A stretch of 64,000 bases of DNA from Bradyrhizobium sp. NFR13 (GTDB lineage Bacteria > Pseudomonadota > Alphaproteobacteria > Rhizobiales > Xanthobacteraceae), in the NCBI RefSeq assembly GCF_900114605.1, contig NZ_FOTP01000005.1:186001-250000 (forward strand), in the 5' to 3' direction. The notes under the pieces were generated by a model, which was not told the DNA's origin, searched no databases, and saw nothing but the letters and a program-made list of their open reading frames with translations. This document shows, piece after piece, positions 1-7,505 of the stretch. Position 1 is the stretch's first letter. Each line of letters starts with the position of its first letter. Made by a program: the position numbers and the translations under genes.

Positions 1-618
1 TATAAGGGCAAGCGCATCGGCACCTCGGCGCTCGCCACCACCACCAGCTTCTTCCCGGCCAAGCCGCTCGGCTGCTTCGGCGACGGCGGCGCGATCTTCA
101 CCGATGACGACCAGCTCGCCGAGGACCTGCGCAGCATCCGCATCCACGGCCAGGGCTCGGACAAATACGACAATGTTCGCCTGGGGATCACCGGCCGCCT
201 CGACACGATCCAGGCTGCGGTGCTGCTGGAAAAGCTGAAGATCTTCGACGACGAAATCGCCGCCCGCAACAAAGTCGCCGACCGCTACGCCCGCAGTCTC
301 GGTAATCTCGTCACCGTGCCACGAGTCGCCGAAGGTAATACGTCGATCTGGGCCTGCTACACCATCCGTTTGCCCAAGGGCACTGACCGTGACGCGTTTG
401 CCAACGCGCTGAAGGCGCAGGGCGTCCCATCAGCGATCTATTACGCGAAGTCGATGCATATGCAGACGGCCTACAAAGACTACCCGGTCGTCGATAGCGG
501 GCTGCCGATCTGCGAGGCGCTGTCGGCCGATGTCATCAGTCTGCCGGTTCATGCCTATCTCGACGAAGCCACCCAGGATCGTGTCATCCAGGCTGTGCGC
601 GACGCGCTGGCGGCCTGA
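1..618 (+). CDS. DegT/DnrJ/EryC1/StrS-family sugar aminotransferase (5' partial)
   Basis: The gene enters from the left edge in frame 1, and the last 205 residues are present. Its first visible residues run into SFFPAKPLGCFGDGG, where the Lys is the PLP Schiff-base lysine of the family. RIHGQG and GITGRLDTIQAAVL follow, both typical of WbpE/ArnB-like enzymes that put an amino group on a nucleotide-linked keto-sugar for surface polysaccharide. The C-terminal part (about residues 80-205) is the usual small domain. murJ follows 43 bp downstream on the same strand, so an envelope-related context is plausible. The exact sugar substrate cannot be read from this fragment. The family call is firm. 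Confidence 0.9.
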   Translation, partial: YKGKRIGTSALATTTSFFPAKPLGCFGDGGAIFTDDDQLAEDLRSIRIHGQGSDKYDNVRLGITGRLDTIQAAVLLEKLKIFDDEIAARNKVADRYARSLGNLVTVPRVAEGNTSIWACYTIRLPKGTDRDAFANALKAQGVPSAIYYAKSMHMQTAYKDYPVVDSGLPICEALSADVISLPVHAYLDEATQDRVIQAVRDALAA

Positions 619-661
619 TTTGGCCGTTTTGCACAGCCGCTTCATGCTGTAGAAGCGGCTG

Positions 662-2194
662 ATGCTGGGACGCATTTTCACTGTCGGCGGATATACGCTG
701 CTCTCGCGGATCACTGGCTTCGCGCGCGACATCATGCTTGCGGCGATCCTCGGTGCCGGACCGGTGGCCGATGCCTTCTTCGTGGCGCTGCGACTGCCCA
801 ATCATTTTCGCGCTATTTTCGCCGAAGGGGCGTTCAATGCCGCATTCGTGCCGGCCTATGCCCATGTGACGGGGAAGGGCGGCCCGCAATCGGCGCATCT
901 GTTCGCCGACCGCATTTTCACGCTGCTGTTTGCATCGCAGGTCGTGCTGCTCATCCTGGCCATCCTGTTTATGCCGCAGGCCATGAGCATTCTCGCGCCG
1001 GGCTTCACTGACGACCCCGTCCAGCGCCATCTTGCCATCGAGCTGACACGCATCACCTTTCCCTATCTGCTGCTGATCACGCTGGTCACGCTCTATGGCG
1101 GCATGCTGAACGTGATGCAGCGGTTCGCCAGCGCCGCGGCGGCCTCGATCTTCCTCAATATCTCGATGATGGCCACCCTGGCGCTCGCCACCTTTTTTCC
1201 GAGCGCGGGTCATGCCGCTGCCTGGGGCGTGCTGATCTCCGGCGTGCTGCAATATTTGCTCCTCGCCGGTGACTTGCAGCGCCATGGCGGGCTACCGCGT
1301 TTCGCGCCGCTGCGCCTCGACGAGGACGTGCGCAGCTTCTTCCGCGCGCTCGGCCCGGCGACGCTGGGCTCCATGGGCACGCAGGTCGCATTGTTTGCCG
1401 ACACCATCATCGCGACCTTCCTGCCGGTCGGCGCGCTGTCCGCGCTGTATTATGCCGATCGTCTCAACCAGTTACCCATCGGGGTGATCGGCATCGCCAT
1501 CGGCACGGTGCTCTTACCGGAAATGTCACGGCGGATGGCGGCAGACGATCACATCGGCGCCATGGGCGCGCAGCGCCGCGCTTTCCTGTTCACGTTGCTG
1601 TTCTCGCTGCCCTTCGTCGCTGCATTCCTTGTGGTGCCCGACGTCATCATGCGCGCGATGTTTGCCCGCGGGGCCTTCACCAAGGCCGATGCTGCCGTCG
1701 CTGCAGCGACGCTCGCTGCCTATGCTATTGCGCTGATCCCCTTCGTGATGATCCGCAGCGCCGTGGCGACCTTCAATGCCCGCAAGGACACCACGACGCC
1801 GATGATTGCCGCGCTTACCGGCATTGCAGTCAACGTCGCGCTGAAGATTCTGCTGATGGGGCCTCTGGCGCAGATCGGCCTTGCGCTTGGCACCGCGGCG
1901 GGTGCCTGGATCAATTTGTTGCTGGTCATCTTCTTCGCCATGCGCGCAGGCTATCTCGAATTCGACCGCGCGTTTCTGCTGGCGCTGGGCAAATTCGCGC
2001 TGACCGGCGTGGTCCTCGCTGCGGTGCTGTGGGGGACCGCGCGTGTTGCGGCGGAGCGGTTTGCGGGCCTCACCAGCCTCCGCGACGAAGCGACGCTGGG
2101 AATTCTCATCATCGTGACCGCCCTTGTTTATTCGGCATTGGTCCTGGCGCTTTTCGGCAAAAGCTGGCTACGCAGCCTGGTTCGCGCCCGATAG
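662..2194 (+). CDS. murJ: Lipid II flippase MurJ (MviN)
   Basis: A 510-residue polytopic membrane protein of the MviN/MOP superfamily, which flips lipid II across the inner membrane for peptidoglycan synthesis. The N-terminal stretch (YTLLSRITGFARDIMLA, then GAGPVADAFFVALRLPN and FRAIFAEGAFNAAFVP) is the MurJ signature and carries its conserved arginines. About 14 hydrophobic segments follow, the usual MurJ number. The ATG at 662 starts exactly at the family N-terminus, although the ribosome site before it (AGAAGCGG) is weak. It may be read through from the aminotransferase 43 bp upstream. Confidence 0.95.
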   Translation: MLGRIFTVGGYTLLSRITGFARDIMLAAILGAGPVADAFFVALRLPNHFRAIFAEGAFNAAFVPAYAHVTGKGGPQSAHLFADRIFTLLFASQVVLLILAILFMPQAMSILAPGFTDDPVQRHLAIELTRITFPYLLLITLVTLYGGMLNVMQRFASAAAASIFLNISMMATLALATFFPSAGHAAAWGVLISGVLQYLLLAGDLQRHGGLPRFAPLRLDEDVRSFFRALGPATLGSMGTQVALFADTIIATFLPVGALSALYYADRLNQLPIGVIGIAIGTVLLPEMSRRMAADDHIGAMGAQRRAFLFTLLFSLPFVAAFLVVPDVIMRAMFARGAFTKADAAVAAATLAAYAIALIPFVMIRSAVATFNARKDTTTPMIAALTGIAVNVALKILLMGPLAQIGLALGTAAGAWINLLLVIFFAMRAGYLEFDRAFLLALGKFALTGVVLAAVLWGTARVAAERFAGLTSLRDEATLGILIIVTALVYSALVLALFGKSWLRSLVRAR

Positions 2195-2251
2195 CTCGCT
2201 TCATCGTGTCCCAAAGTCGGGCAGGGAGACGCCCTATGCCACTTGCCGCCG

Positions 2252-2293
2252 TCCTCCTGCAGTGTAGATTGAGTCTAAACTGCAGTCGGAGGA
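2252..2293 (+). promoter_or_regulatory. Dyad that can pair with the ribosome-binding site of the CoxL-like gene
   Basis: CTGCAGT (2257-2263) and ACTGCAG (2279-2285) are perfect inverted arms. TAGA (2265-2268) and TCTA (2274-2277) pair inside them around a TTGAG loop. TCCTC (2252-2256) can also pair with GAGGA (2289-2293), the Shine-Dalgarno of the gene starting at 2297, across a 3-nt bulge. As RNA this would hide the ribosome site; as DNA it could be an operator. The pairing is seen in the sequence; the function is inferred. Confidence 0.55.
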
Positions 2294-2296
2294 CCA

Positions 2297-4594
2297 ATGG
2301 CCCCCATCAAATTCGGCGTCGGACAGAGTGTCCTGCGCAAGGAAGACGACGCCCTCATTCGTGGCCGTGGCCGCTATACCGACGATCATGCGCCCGCCAC
2401 GTTGCATGCCCTCGTGCTGCGCTCACCGCATGCCCACGCTACTTTCACCATCGACATCAGCAAGGCGCGCACGCTTCCTGGTGTCGCTGCGATTCTGACG
2501 GCGGAGGACACCAAGGACCTCGGCGGTCTGCCGTGCCTGTTCAATCTCGAGGATCATCCTTTCACCGGGCCGGATTATCCGATCCTCGCCGCCGGTGAAG
2601 TTCGCCATGTCGGCGACGCCGTGGCCTTCGTCGTTGCGGAGACTGTTGCGCAAGCGCGCGATGCGATTGAGGCGATCGAGGTCGACTGGAAGCCGCTGCC
2701 GTCTGTGAACGGTCTGGTCAATGCCGTCGCCAAGGGCGCGCCGCAAGTGTGGGCCAAGCATCCCGGCAACATCCTGTTCGATGTACCGATTGGCGACAAG
2801 AAGGCGGTCGATGCGGTGTTCGCCAAGGCGCCAGTCGTGGCCGAAGTGAAGATTGTTAATCCGCGCGTCATCATCAACTACATGGAAACCCGCGCGGCGA
2901 TCTGCGAATACGACGCCAAGCGCGATTACATGACGATGACCATCGGCAGCCAGGGCAGCCATCGCCTGCGCGACATTCTCTGCGACAACGTGCTCAAGAT
3001 TCCGCACGACAAAATGCGCGTGATCTGCCCCGACGTCGGCGGCGGTTTCGGCACGCGGCTGTTTCCTTATCGCGAATATGCGCTTGTGGCCTTTGCCGCC
3101 AAAAAGCTCGGCAAGAACGTCAAATGGGCCGCCGATCGCACTGATCATTTTCTCGGCGATGCGCAGGGCCGCGACAATGTCACCCATGCACGCATGGCGC
3201 TTAGCGAGGACGGCAAGTTTCTAGCCATGGATGTCGACCTGATGGCCGACATGGGCGCGTATCTGTCGACCTTTGGACCTTACATCCCGCATGGCGGCGC
3301 CGGCATGTTGCCGGGGCTCTACGATATCCAGGCCTTCCACTGCCGAGTCCGCACGGTGTTCACGAATTCAGTGCCGGTGGATGCCTATCGCGGCGCCGGC
3401 CGGCCCGAGGCGGCCTATGTGGTCGAGCGTCTCGTCGATCAATGTGCGCGCAAGCTCGGCATGTCGCCGGATGCAATCCGCCGCAAGAATTTCATTTCGC
3501 CGAAGGCGATGCCGTACAAGACCGCGACCGGCAAGGTGTACGACTCCGGTGATTTCACCGCGCATATGAAACGCGCGATGGATGTTGCGGGTTGGAAGGA
3601 ATTTCCAAAGCGTGCCAAGTCCGGGAAGAAAGAGGGCCTCGTTCGCGGTATCGGCATGGCCACCTATGTGGAGGTCTGCGGCACCATGGGCGACGAGACC
3701 GCCAATGTTGCTGTTGGCGCCGACGGCGACATCACCATCCTGATCGGTACACAGTCCACCGGGCAGGGCCATCACACGGCCTATGCCCAGATCGTCGCCG
3801 AACAGTTCGGCGTGACGCCGGACCGCGTCCACATTGTTCAGGGCGATACCGCGAAGGTGGCGACCGGCCTCGGCACAGGCGGCTCCGCATCGATCCCGAC
3901 CGGCGGTGTCAGCGTGCAGCGCGCCACCAGGCAGCTCGGTATCAACCTCAAGGAGCTCGCGGCGGATGTGCTGGAAACCAGCGCGGCTGACCTCGAGATC
4001 GATGGCGGCGTGGTGAAGATCGCCGGTACCGACCGTTCGGTGTCATTTGCCGATCTCGCGAAGAAGGCCGATCCGTCGAAGCTCAATGCGTCGGAAACCT
4101 TCAGCAGCGCCGACGGCACCTTCCCGAATGGCACCCATCTGGTCGAGGTCGAGATCGATCCGGCGACCGGCAAGATCGCCATTGTCAATTACGTCATCGT
4201 CGACGATTTCGGCGTAACGCTGAACCCGTTGCTGCTGGCCGGCCAGGTTCATGGCGGCACCATGCAGGGCATCGGCCAGGCGCTGATGGAGCAGGCGGTC
4301 TATGATCCCAAGGATGGTCAGCTCGTCACCGGCACCTTCATGGATTACGCATTGCCGCGCGCGGCCGACGGTGCGGCATTCTCGTTCGAGACCCACAACA
4401 TCCCGTGCACGACCAATCCGCTGGGGGTGAAGGGGGCGGGCGAGGCCGGCGCCATCGGCTCCTGTCCGGCCGTGATGAACGCCATCATCGATGGTCTCTA
4501 TCGCGAATACAAAATCGAGCACATCGACATGCCCGCAACTCCCGAGCGGGTGTGGATGGCGATCCGCGAGCACGAACGTCTCCACACGCTGTAA
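2297..4594 (+). CDS. Molybdopterin-binding subunit of a xanthine dehydrogenase/CoxL-family hydroxylase
   Basis: A 765-residue large (molybdenum) subunit of the xanthine oxidase family. KFGVGQSVLRKEDDALIRG opens the N-terminal a/b-hammerhead domain. VGGGFGTRLFPYREY, AYRGAGRPEAAYV, GTQSTGQGHHTAYAQI and the C-terminal GVKGAGEAGAIG are the molybdopterin-cytosine-dinucleotide and active-site motifs. The active loop reads AYRGAGR rather than AYRCSFR, so it belongs with form II 'CoxL-like' enzymes and is not a true CO dehydrogenase. No FAD (CoxM) or 2Fe-2S (CoxS) subunit gene is next to it, so partners must be elsewhere or absent. The ATG at 2297 has a strong GGAGGA site that lies in a potential hairpin. 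The natural substrate is unknown. Confidence 0.9.
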   Translation: MAPIKFGVGQSVLRKEDDALIRGRGRYTDDHAPATLHALVLRSPHAHATFTIDISKARTLPGVAAILTAEDTKDLGGLPCLFNLEDHPFTGPDYPILAAGEVRHVGDAVAFVVAETVAQARDAIEAIEVDWKPLPSVNGLVNAVAKGAPQVWAKHPGNILFDVPIGDKKAVDAVFAKAPVVAEVKIVNPRVIINYMETRAAICEYDAKRDYMTMTIGSQGSHRLRDILCDNVLKIPHDKMRVICPDVGGGFGTRLFPYREYALVAFAAKKLGKNVKWAADRTDHFLGDAQGRDNVTHARMALSEDGKFLAMDVDLMADMGAYLSTFGPYIPHGGAGMLPGLYDIQAFHCRVRTVFTNSVPVDAYRGAGRPEAAYVVERLVDQCARKLGMSPDAIRRKNFISPKAMPYKTATGKVYDSGDFTAHMKRAMDVAGWKEFPKRAKSGKKEGLVRGIGMATYVEVCGTMGDETANVAVGADGDITILIGTQSTGQGHHTAYAQIVAEQFGVTPDRVHIVQGDTAKVATGLGTGGSASIPTGGVSVQRATRQLGINLKELAADVLETSAADLEIDGGVVKIAGTDRSVSFADLAKKADPSKLNASETFSSADGTFPNGTHLVEVEIDPATGKIAIVNYVIVDDFGVTLNPLLLAGQVHGGTMQGIGQALMEQAVYDPKDGQLVTGTFMDYALPRAADGAAFSFETHNIPCTTNPLGVKGAGEAGAIGSCPAVMNAIIDGLYREYKIEHIDMPATPERVWMAIREHERLHTL

Positions 4595-4686
4595 AGCGCC
4601 GCCGCCGGGAATAGCCGGATGGCGGCGGGGTTCATCTACATGTTGCGAACTAGTCCTAATTGAATTCCAAACAGGGGTATTGGTTG

Positions 4687-5133
4687 ATGAAACGTGCGCT
4701 TCTCGTTGTCGGAGCTTTGCTGTTGAGTGTGGGGGCGGTCTCGGCCCAGCAAGAGATCGTCAAGGAACGCCAGACGCTGATGAAGTCCAATGGTCGCGCG
4801 CTTGGCGGCACGCTCAGCGCGATGGCCAAGGGCGACAAACCCTATGATCAGGCCGCGGTCGAGGCCGCGCTGACCGTGCTGGACGAAACCGCCAAGAAGC
4901 TGCCGACACTGTTTCCGGACAGCACCAAGGGTCTGAAGGCCGAGGGTGACTATTCGACGTCGCCGAAGGTCTGGGAGGATAAGACCGGTTTCGATACCCA
5001 CATCGTCACCTTCGCCAAGGCCGTCACCGACGCCAAGGCCAAGATCAAGGATCTCGACAGCCTCAAGGCGAATGTCGGCGGCATTGGCAAGGCATGCGGT
5101 GGCTGTCACGAGACGTTCAGGCTCAAGATCTGA
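4687..5133 (+). CDS. Cytochrome c-556 / c'-type (class II) periplasmic cytochrome
   Basis: A 148-residue secreted c-type cytochrome. Residues 1-20 are a signal peptide ending VSA. The mature part is a helical bundle rich in Lys and Asp, with the heme site CGGCH at 137-141 close to the C-terminus, as in class II cytochromes. RQTLMKS places Met32 where the sixth heme ligand of c-556 sits. The ATG at 4687 is chosen over a TTG 27 bp upstream because it opens the signal peptide and has AGGGG before it. The likely role is periplasmic electron transfer. It lies 92 bp after the CoxL-like gene on the same strand, but a redox link is only a guess. Confidence 0.88.
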   Translation: MKRALLVVGALLLSVGAVSAQQEIVKERQTLMKSNGRALGGTLSAMAKGDKPYDQAAVEAALTVLDETAKKLPTLFPDSTKGLKAEGDYSTSPKVWEDKTGFDTHIVTFAKAVTDAKAKIKDLDSLKANVGGIGKACGGCHETFRLKI

Positions 5134-5141
5134 GTCAGACC

Positions 5142-5495
5142 TCAGTCGGCAGAGCTATTTACGGACAAGATTGTCTGAAGTTGGTGCATGACATTTCGAA
5201 GCGCAGGCTTGGCGATCTTGCCGATGCGGTCAGCGTGCCGAACTTCAATGGTCGCGATCTTGAACGGGCGAACGACTGATGCGACGGGGAGGCCGCTACG
5301 CTCGTGGTTCGGGATGGGTACATCGCCGAGCCATGGCCTGTTCTCTGCGGATGTAATCATGACGACCCAGAGCAACGCGCTGGCTTCTCCTATCGGGCCG
5401 GAAGACACGACCAAAGCGGGGCGACGTTGCCTCGTGTCCTTATCTGTATAAGGAAATGGGACGCGGATGATATCGCCTTGCTCAAAGTCGGCCAT
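5142..5495 (-). CDS. PemK/MazF-family toxin (ribosome-independent mRNA interferase)
   Basis: A 117-residue MazF-like protein that starts MADFEQGDIIRVPFPYTD and continues RQRRPALVVSS, the conserved first strands of the PemK/MazF SH3-like fold. RPFKIATI near the C-terminal half matches the family's 'K...' strand. The start at 5495 is preferred over a longer frame from 5603 because the extra 36 residues overlap the antitoxin coding sequence and are not MazF-like. The start overlaps the 3' end of the antitoxin gene by 14 bp, typical of translational coupling. The predicted activity is cleavage of mRNA when the antitoxin is lost; this is family knowledge and untested here. Confidence 0.88.
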   Translation of the reverse strand: MADFEQGDIIRVPFPYTDKDTRQRRPALVVSSGPIGEASALLWVVMITSAENRPWLGDVPIPNHERSGLPVASVVRPFKIATIEVRHADRIGKIAKPALRNVMHQLQTILSVNSSAD

Positions 5496-5697
5496 AGGCC
5501 TTCCGGTCAGCGGCGCTATCCCATTCGTCGAATGTCGCGAAGGGGTCTTCGGGTTTGCTCTGCTCGGCACGCGTAAGGACGACGCGGCCTTCTTCGATGG
5601 CATAGGCGATCTCGTCGCCTTCCTTCAGCCCAAGCGCCGCGCGCACGGGTTGGGGGATCGTCGTCTGAGCCTTGCTGGTCATCTTGCTGGTGATCAT
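5482..5697 (-). CDS. AbrB/SpoVT (MazE/PrlF-like) antitoxin
   Basis: A 71-residue swapped-hairpin AbrB protein. TSKAQTTIPQPVRAALGLKEGD is split over residues 6-27 and is the DNA-binding beta-hairpin motif. The acidic, proline-containing C-terminus (SKPEDPFATFDEWDS) is the kind of flexible tail that binds and blocks MazF toxins. The start ATG at 5697 has GAGG 8 nt upstream. It is the first gene of the pair and sits immediately downstream of a long perfect palindrome, so autoregulation is likely. Confidence 0.88.
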   Translation of the reverse strand: MITSKMTSKAQTTIPQPVRAALGLKEGDEIAYAIEEGRVVLTRAEQSKPEDPFATFDEWDSAADRKAYGRL

Positions 5698-5713
5698 CGA
5701 GCATCCTCAGATT

Positions 5714-5740
5714 ACAATGTAAGGAAAGTCCTTACATTGT
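5714..5740. promoter_or_regulatory. Perfect 12-bp-arm palindrome, probable autoregulatory operator of the toxin-antitoxin operon
   Basis: ACAATGTAAGGA (5714-5725) and TCCTTACATTGT (5729-5740) are exact inverted repeats around AAG. On the minus strand a -35-like TTGAAC (5745-5740) and a -10-like TACATT 17 nt downstream flank and overlap the palindrome. The antitoxin ATG lies 17 bp beyond its end. A dimeric AbrB-type antitoxin binding here would block its own promoter. The repeat is seen; the binding is inferred. Confidence 0.75.
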
Positions 5741-5783
5741 TCAAGTGGATGTCTTGCTCCGGAAATGAGATGTTTCCCGACAG

Positions 5784-5817
5784 CACGAGGGCGAGTGCTG
5801 TAGCACTCGCCCTCGTG
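5784..5817. terminator. Long perfect stem-loop between the CHRD gene and the toxin-antitoxin operon
   Basis: CACGAGGGCGAGTGCT (5784-5799) and AGCACTCGCCCTCGTG (5802-5817) form a 16-bp perfect stem with almost no loop. It lies 25 bp after the CHRD stop codon on the minus strand and upstream of the antitoxin promoter, a natural place for a terminator. There is no T-run on either side, so it is not a standard intrinsic terminator; it may stall polymerase or protect the mRNA 3' end. Confidence 0.5.
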
Positions 5818-5841
5818 TCCAAGCCATGTTCGGCACGAATG

Positions 5842-6264
5842 TTACTTCGTCACCTGTCCGCGGATCTCGCCGCCTTTGTTCGCCTCAGTGTGGACGTTGA
5901 CATAGTACTTGCCGGCCAACAGGTCGGCGGCCTGCGCGTCGGTCAGCGTTGCGCTGCCTTCGGAGCCGGATGTGGCTGGTGTGATCGGTACGGCCACTCC
6001 GGCATTCTTGCCAGGTTCGGCGGGACCGTGGAAATGCGCCATGGTCGCAGGACCCGTGAGGCCGGAATAGATCAGCTTCCAGGTCAGCTTTTTGGTAGCG
6101 GGATCAAAATCGATATCGGCGGTGCCCTTGCCGGGGCTGGTATTGGCGGGCACTTCGGACGCGCTGTCGAGGGTCGCCCTCATCTTGTCAGCGAAAGCGG
6201 GGCCAGCGAGGGCGATACTGCTGCCGAGCGCGAGGGATGCGAGCATGATCGAACGAGATGACAT
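5842..6264 (-). CDS. Secreted CHRD-domain protein
   Basis: A 140-residue exported protein. Residues 1-25 are a signal peptide ending AFA. The rest is one CHRD domain: MRATLDSASEVPAN, YSGLTGPATMAHFHGPAEPG with its conserved HFHG, then the C-terminal NVHTEANKGGEIRGQV. CHRD domains were first described in chordin and occur in many bacterial secreted proteins of unknown role. The ATG at 6264 has GGGAG upstream. It is transcribed away from the diheme cytochrome gene and followed by a strong stem-loop, so it appears monocistronic. Confidence 0.88.
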   Translation of the reverse strand: MSSRSIMLASLALGSSIALAGPAFADKMRATLDSASEVPANTSPGKGTADIDFDPATKKLTWKLIYSGLTGPATMAHFHGPAEPGKNAGVAVPITPATSGSEGSATLTDAQAADLLAGKYYVNVHTEANKGGEIRGQVTK

Positions 6265-6421
6265 GGTTTTCTCCCTGATGGTGGCGAGGTCGTCATGGCT
6301 GGAAACATCCGAGACGCCAATTCATTCCCCGAAGGCTTAAGGGATGGATCACGATTTCGTTCCGGCAGCGGCTGTTCGACGCGCTGTATTTGCTGAAGTT
6401 TGACCAGGATACCGATTGGAC

Positions 6422-7348
6422 ATGCGTGTGCTAAAACGGCTTTTTATTCTCGCACTTGTCGCGGCCGTCATCGGCCTTGGCGTGTTCTGGTGGCTGACGA
6501 TTCCAGCGACGTTGGCTGCGAGCACGCTCCCGCCGCACACGCCCAATCCCGGCAATGGCGCGTTGATCTTCAACGCCGGTGGTTGCTCGTCATGCCATGC
6601 GACGCCGGCGCAGCAGGATCGGCTCAAGCTCGGGGGCGGGCTCCCGCTGACGTCGCCGTTCGGTACGTTCTATGTGCCCAATATCTCGCCCGATCCTGCC
6701 GCCGGTATCGGCCGCTGGAGTGAGGCTGATTTCGTCACGGCACTGTTGAAAGGCACTTCGCCAAACGGCTCGCACTACTTTCCGGCCTTCCCATACACGT
6801 CCTACCAGCACATGAAGGTGGAGGATATCAGCGACCTGTTTGCCTATCTGAAGACACTGCCGCATGTGGCCAGCAAGGCGCCGGATCATGCGGTGCCATT
6901 TCCATTTAACATCCGCCGCAGCCTCGGTATCTGGAAATTGCTGTTCCTTGATGGCAAGCCGTTCGTGGCGGATCCGTCGAAGTCACCGCAGTGGAATCGC
7001 GGCAGCTATCTGGTCAATGCGCTGGGCCACTGCGCCGAGTGCCACAGCCCGCGCAATGCGCTGGGCGGCATCGTGACGGCACAGCGCTTTGCCGGAGGTC
7101 CGAACTCCGACGGTGAGGGCTGGGTGCCCAACATCACGCAGAAGGGCCTCGCCGACTGGAGCGAGAAAGACATCGCGTATTTCCTCGAAACCGGGCAGAA
7201 CCCCGAAGGCGACACCGCCGGCGGCTCCATGGCCCGCGTGATCCGCAATACCTCCCAGTTGAGCGCCGAGGATCGCTCGGCGATGGCGCTCTATCTGAAG
7301 TCGCTACCCCCGGTGGAGGGGCCACCAAAGCCTGCCAAAAAGGGCTAA
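6422..7348 (+). CDS. Membrane-anchored diheme cytochrome c
   Basis: A 308-residue protein. Residues 4-25 form an uncleaved membrane anchor, followed by two cytochrome c domains with heme sites CSSCH (55-59) and CAECH (204-208). NISPDPAAGIGRWSEADF and the parallel NITQKGLADWSEKDIAYF after the second heme are characteristic of cytochrome subunits that accept electrons from periplasmic alcohol, aldehyde or sugar dehydrogenases. A TTG at 6416 has better spacing to AGGA (6406-6409) and could be the true start, adding two residues. No dehydrogenase subunit is adjacent. Confidence 0.87.
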   Translation: MRVLKRLFILALVAAVIGLGVFWWLTIPATLAASTLPPHTPNPGNGALIFNAGGCSSCHATPAQQDRLKLGGGLPLTSPFGTFYVPNISPDPAAGIGRWSEADFVTALLKGTSPNGSHYFPAFPYTSYQHMKVEDISDLFAYLKTLPHVASKAPDHAVPFPFNIRRSLGIWKLLFLDGKPFVADPSKSPQWNRGSYLVNALGHCAECHSPRNALGGIVTAQRFAGGPNSDGEGWVPNITQKGLADWSEKDIAYFLETGQNPEGDTAGGSMARVIRNTSQLSAEDRSAMALYLKSLPPVEGPPKPAKKG

Positions 7349-7505
7349 CGCCGCCCGCGCAAGGTTGGGTTGTGGCGCGGTGCAGCCCTGCATGGAAACC
7401 CGAAAAGCCATGTCGCATCGGTGGTTTTCGTGACGGGTCTCACGTGATTGTGTGCTGCAGCATGAAGGCTCGCACGATTCCCCTGATCTCCGTCTCCACG
7501 ATCTC

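Noticed and set aside
4660-4686. Upstream TTG start for the cytochrome c-556 gene
   Set aside because: It would put nine extra residues before the signal peptide and lacks a ribosome site; ATG 4687 fits both.
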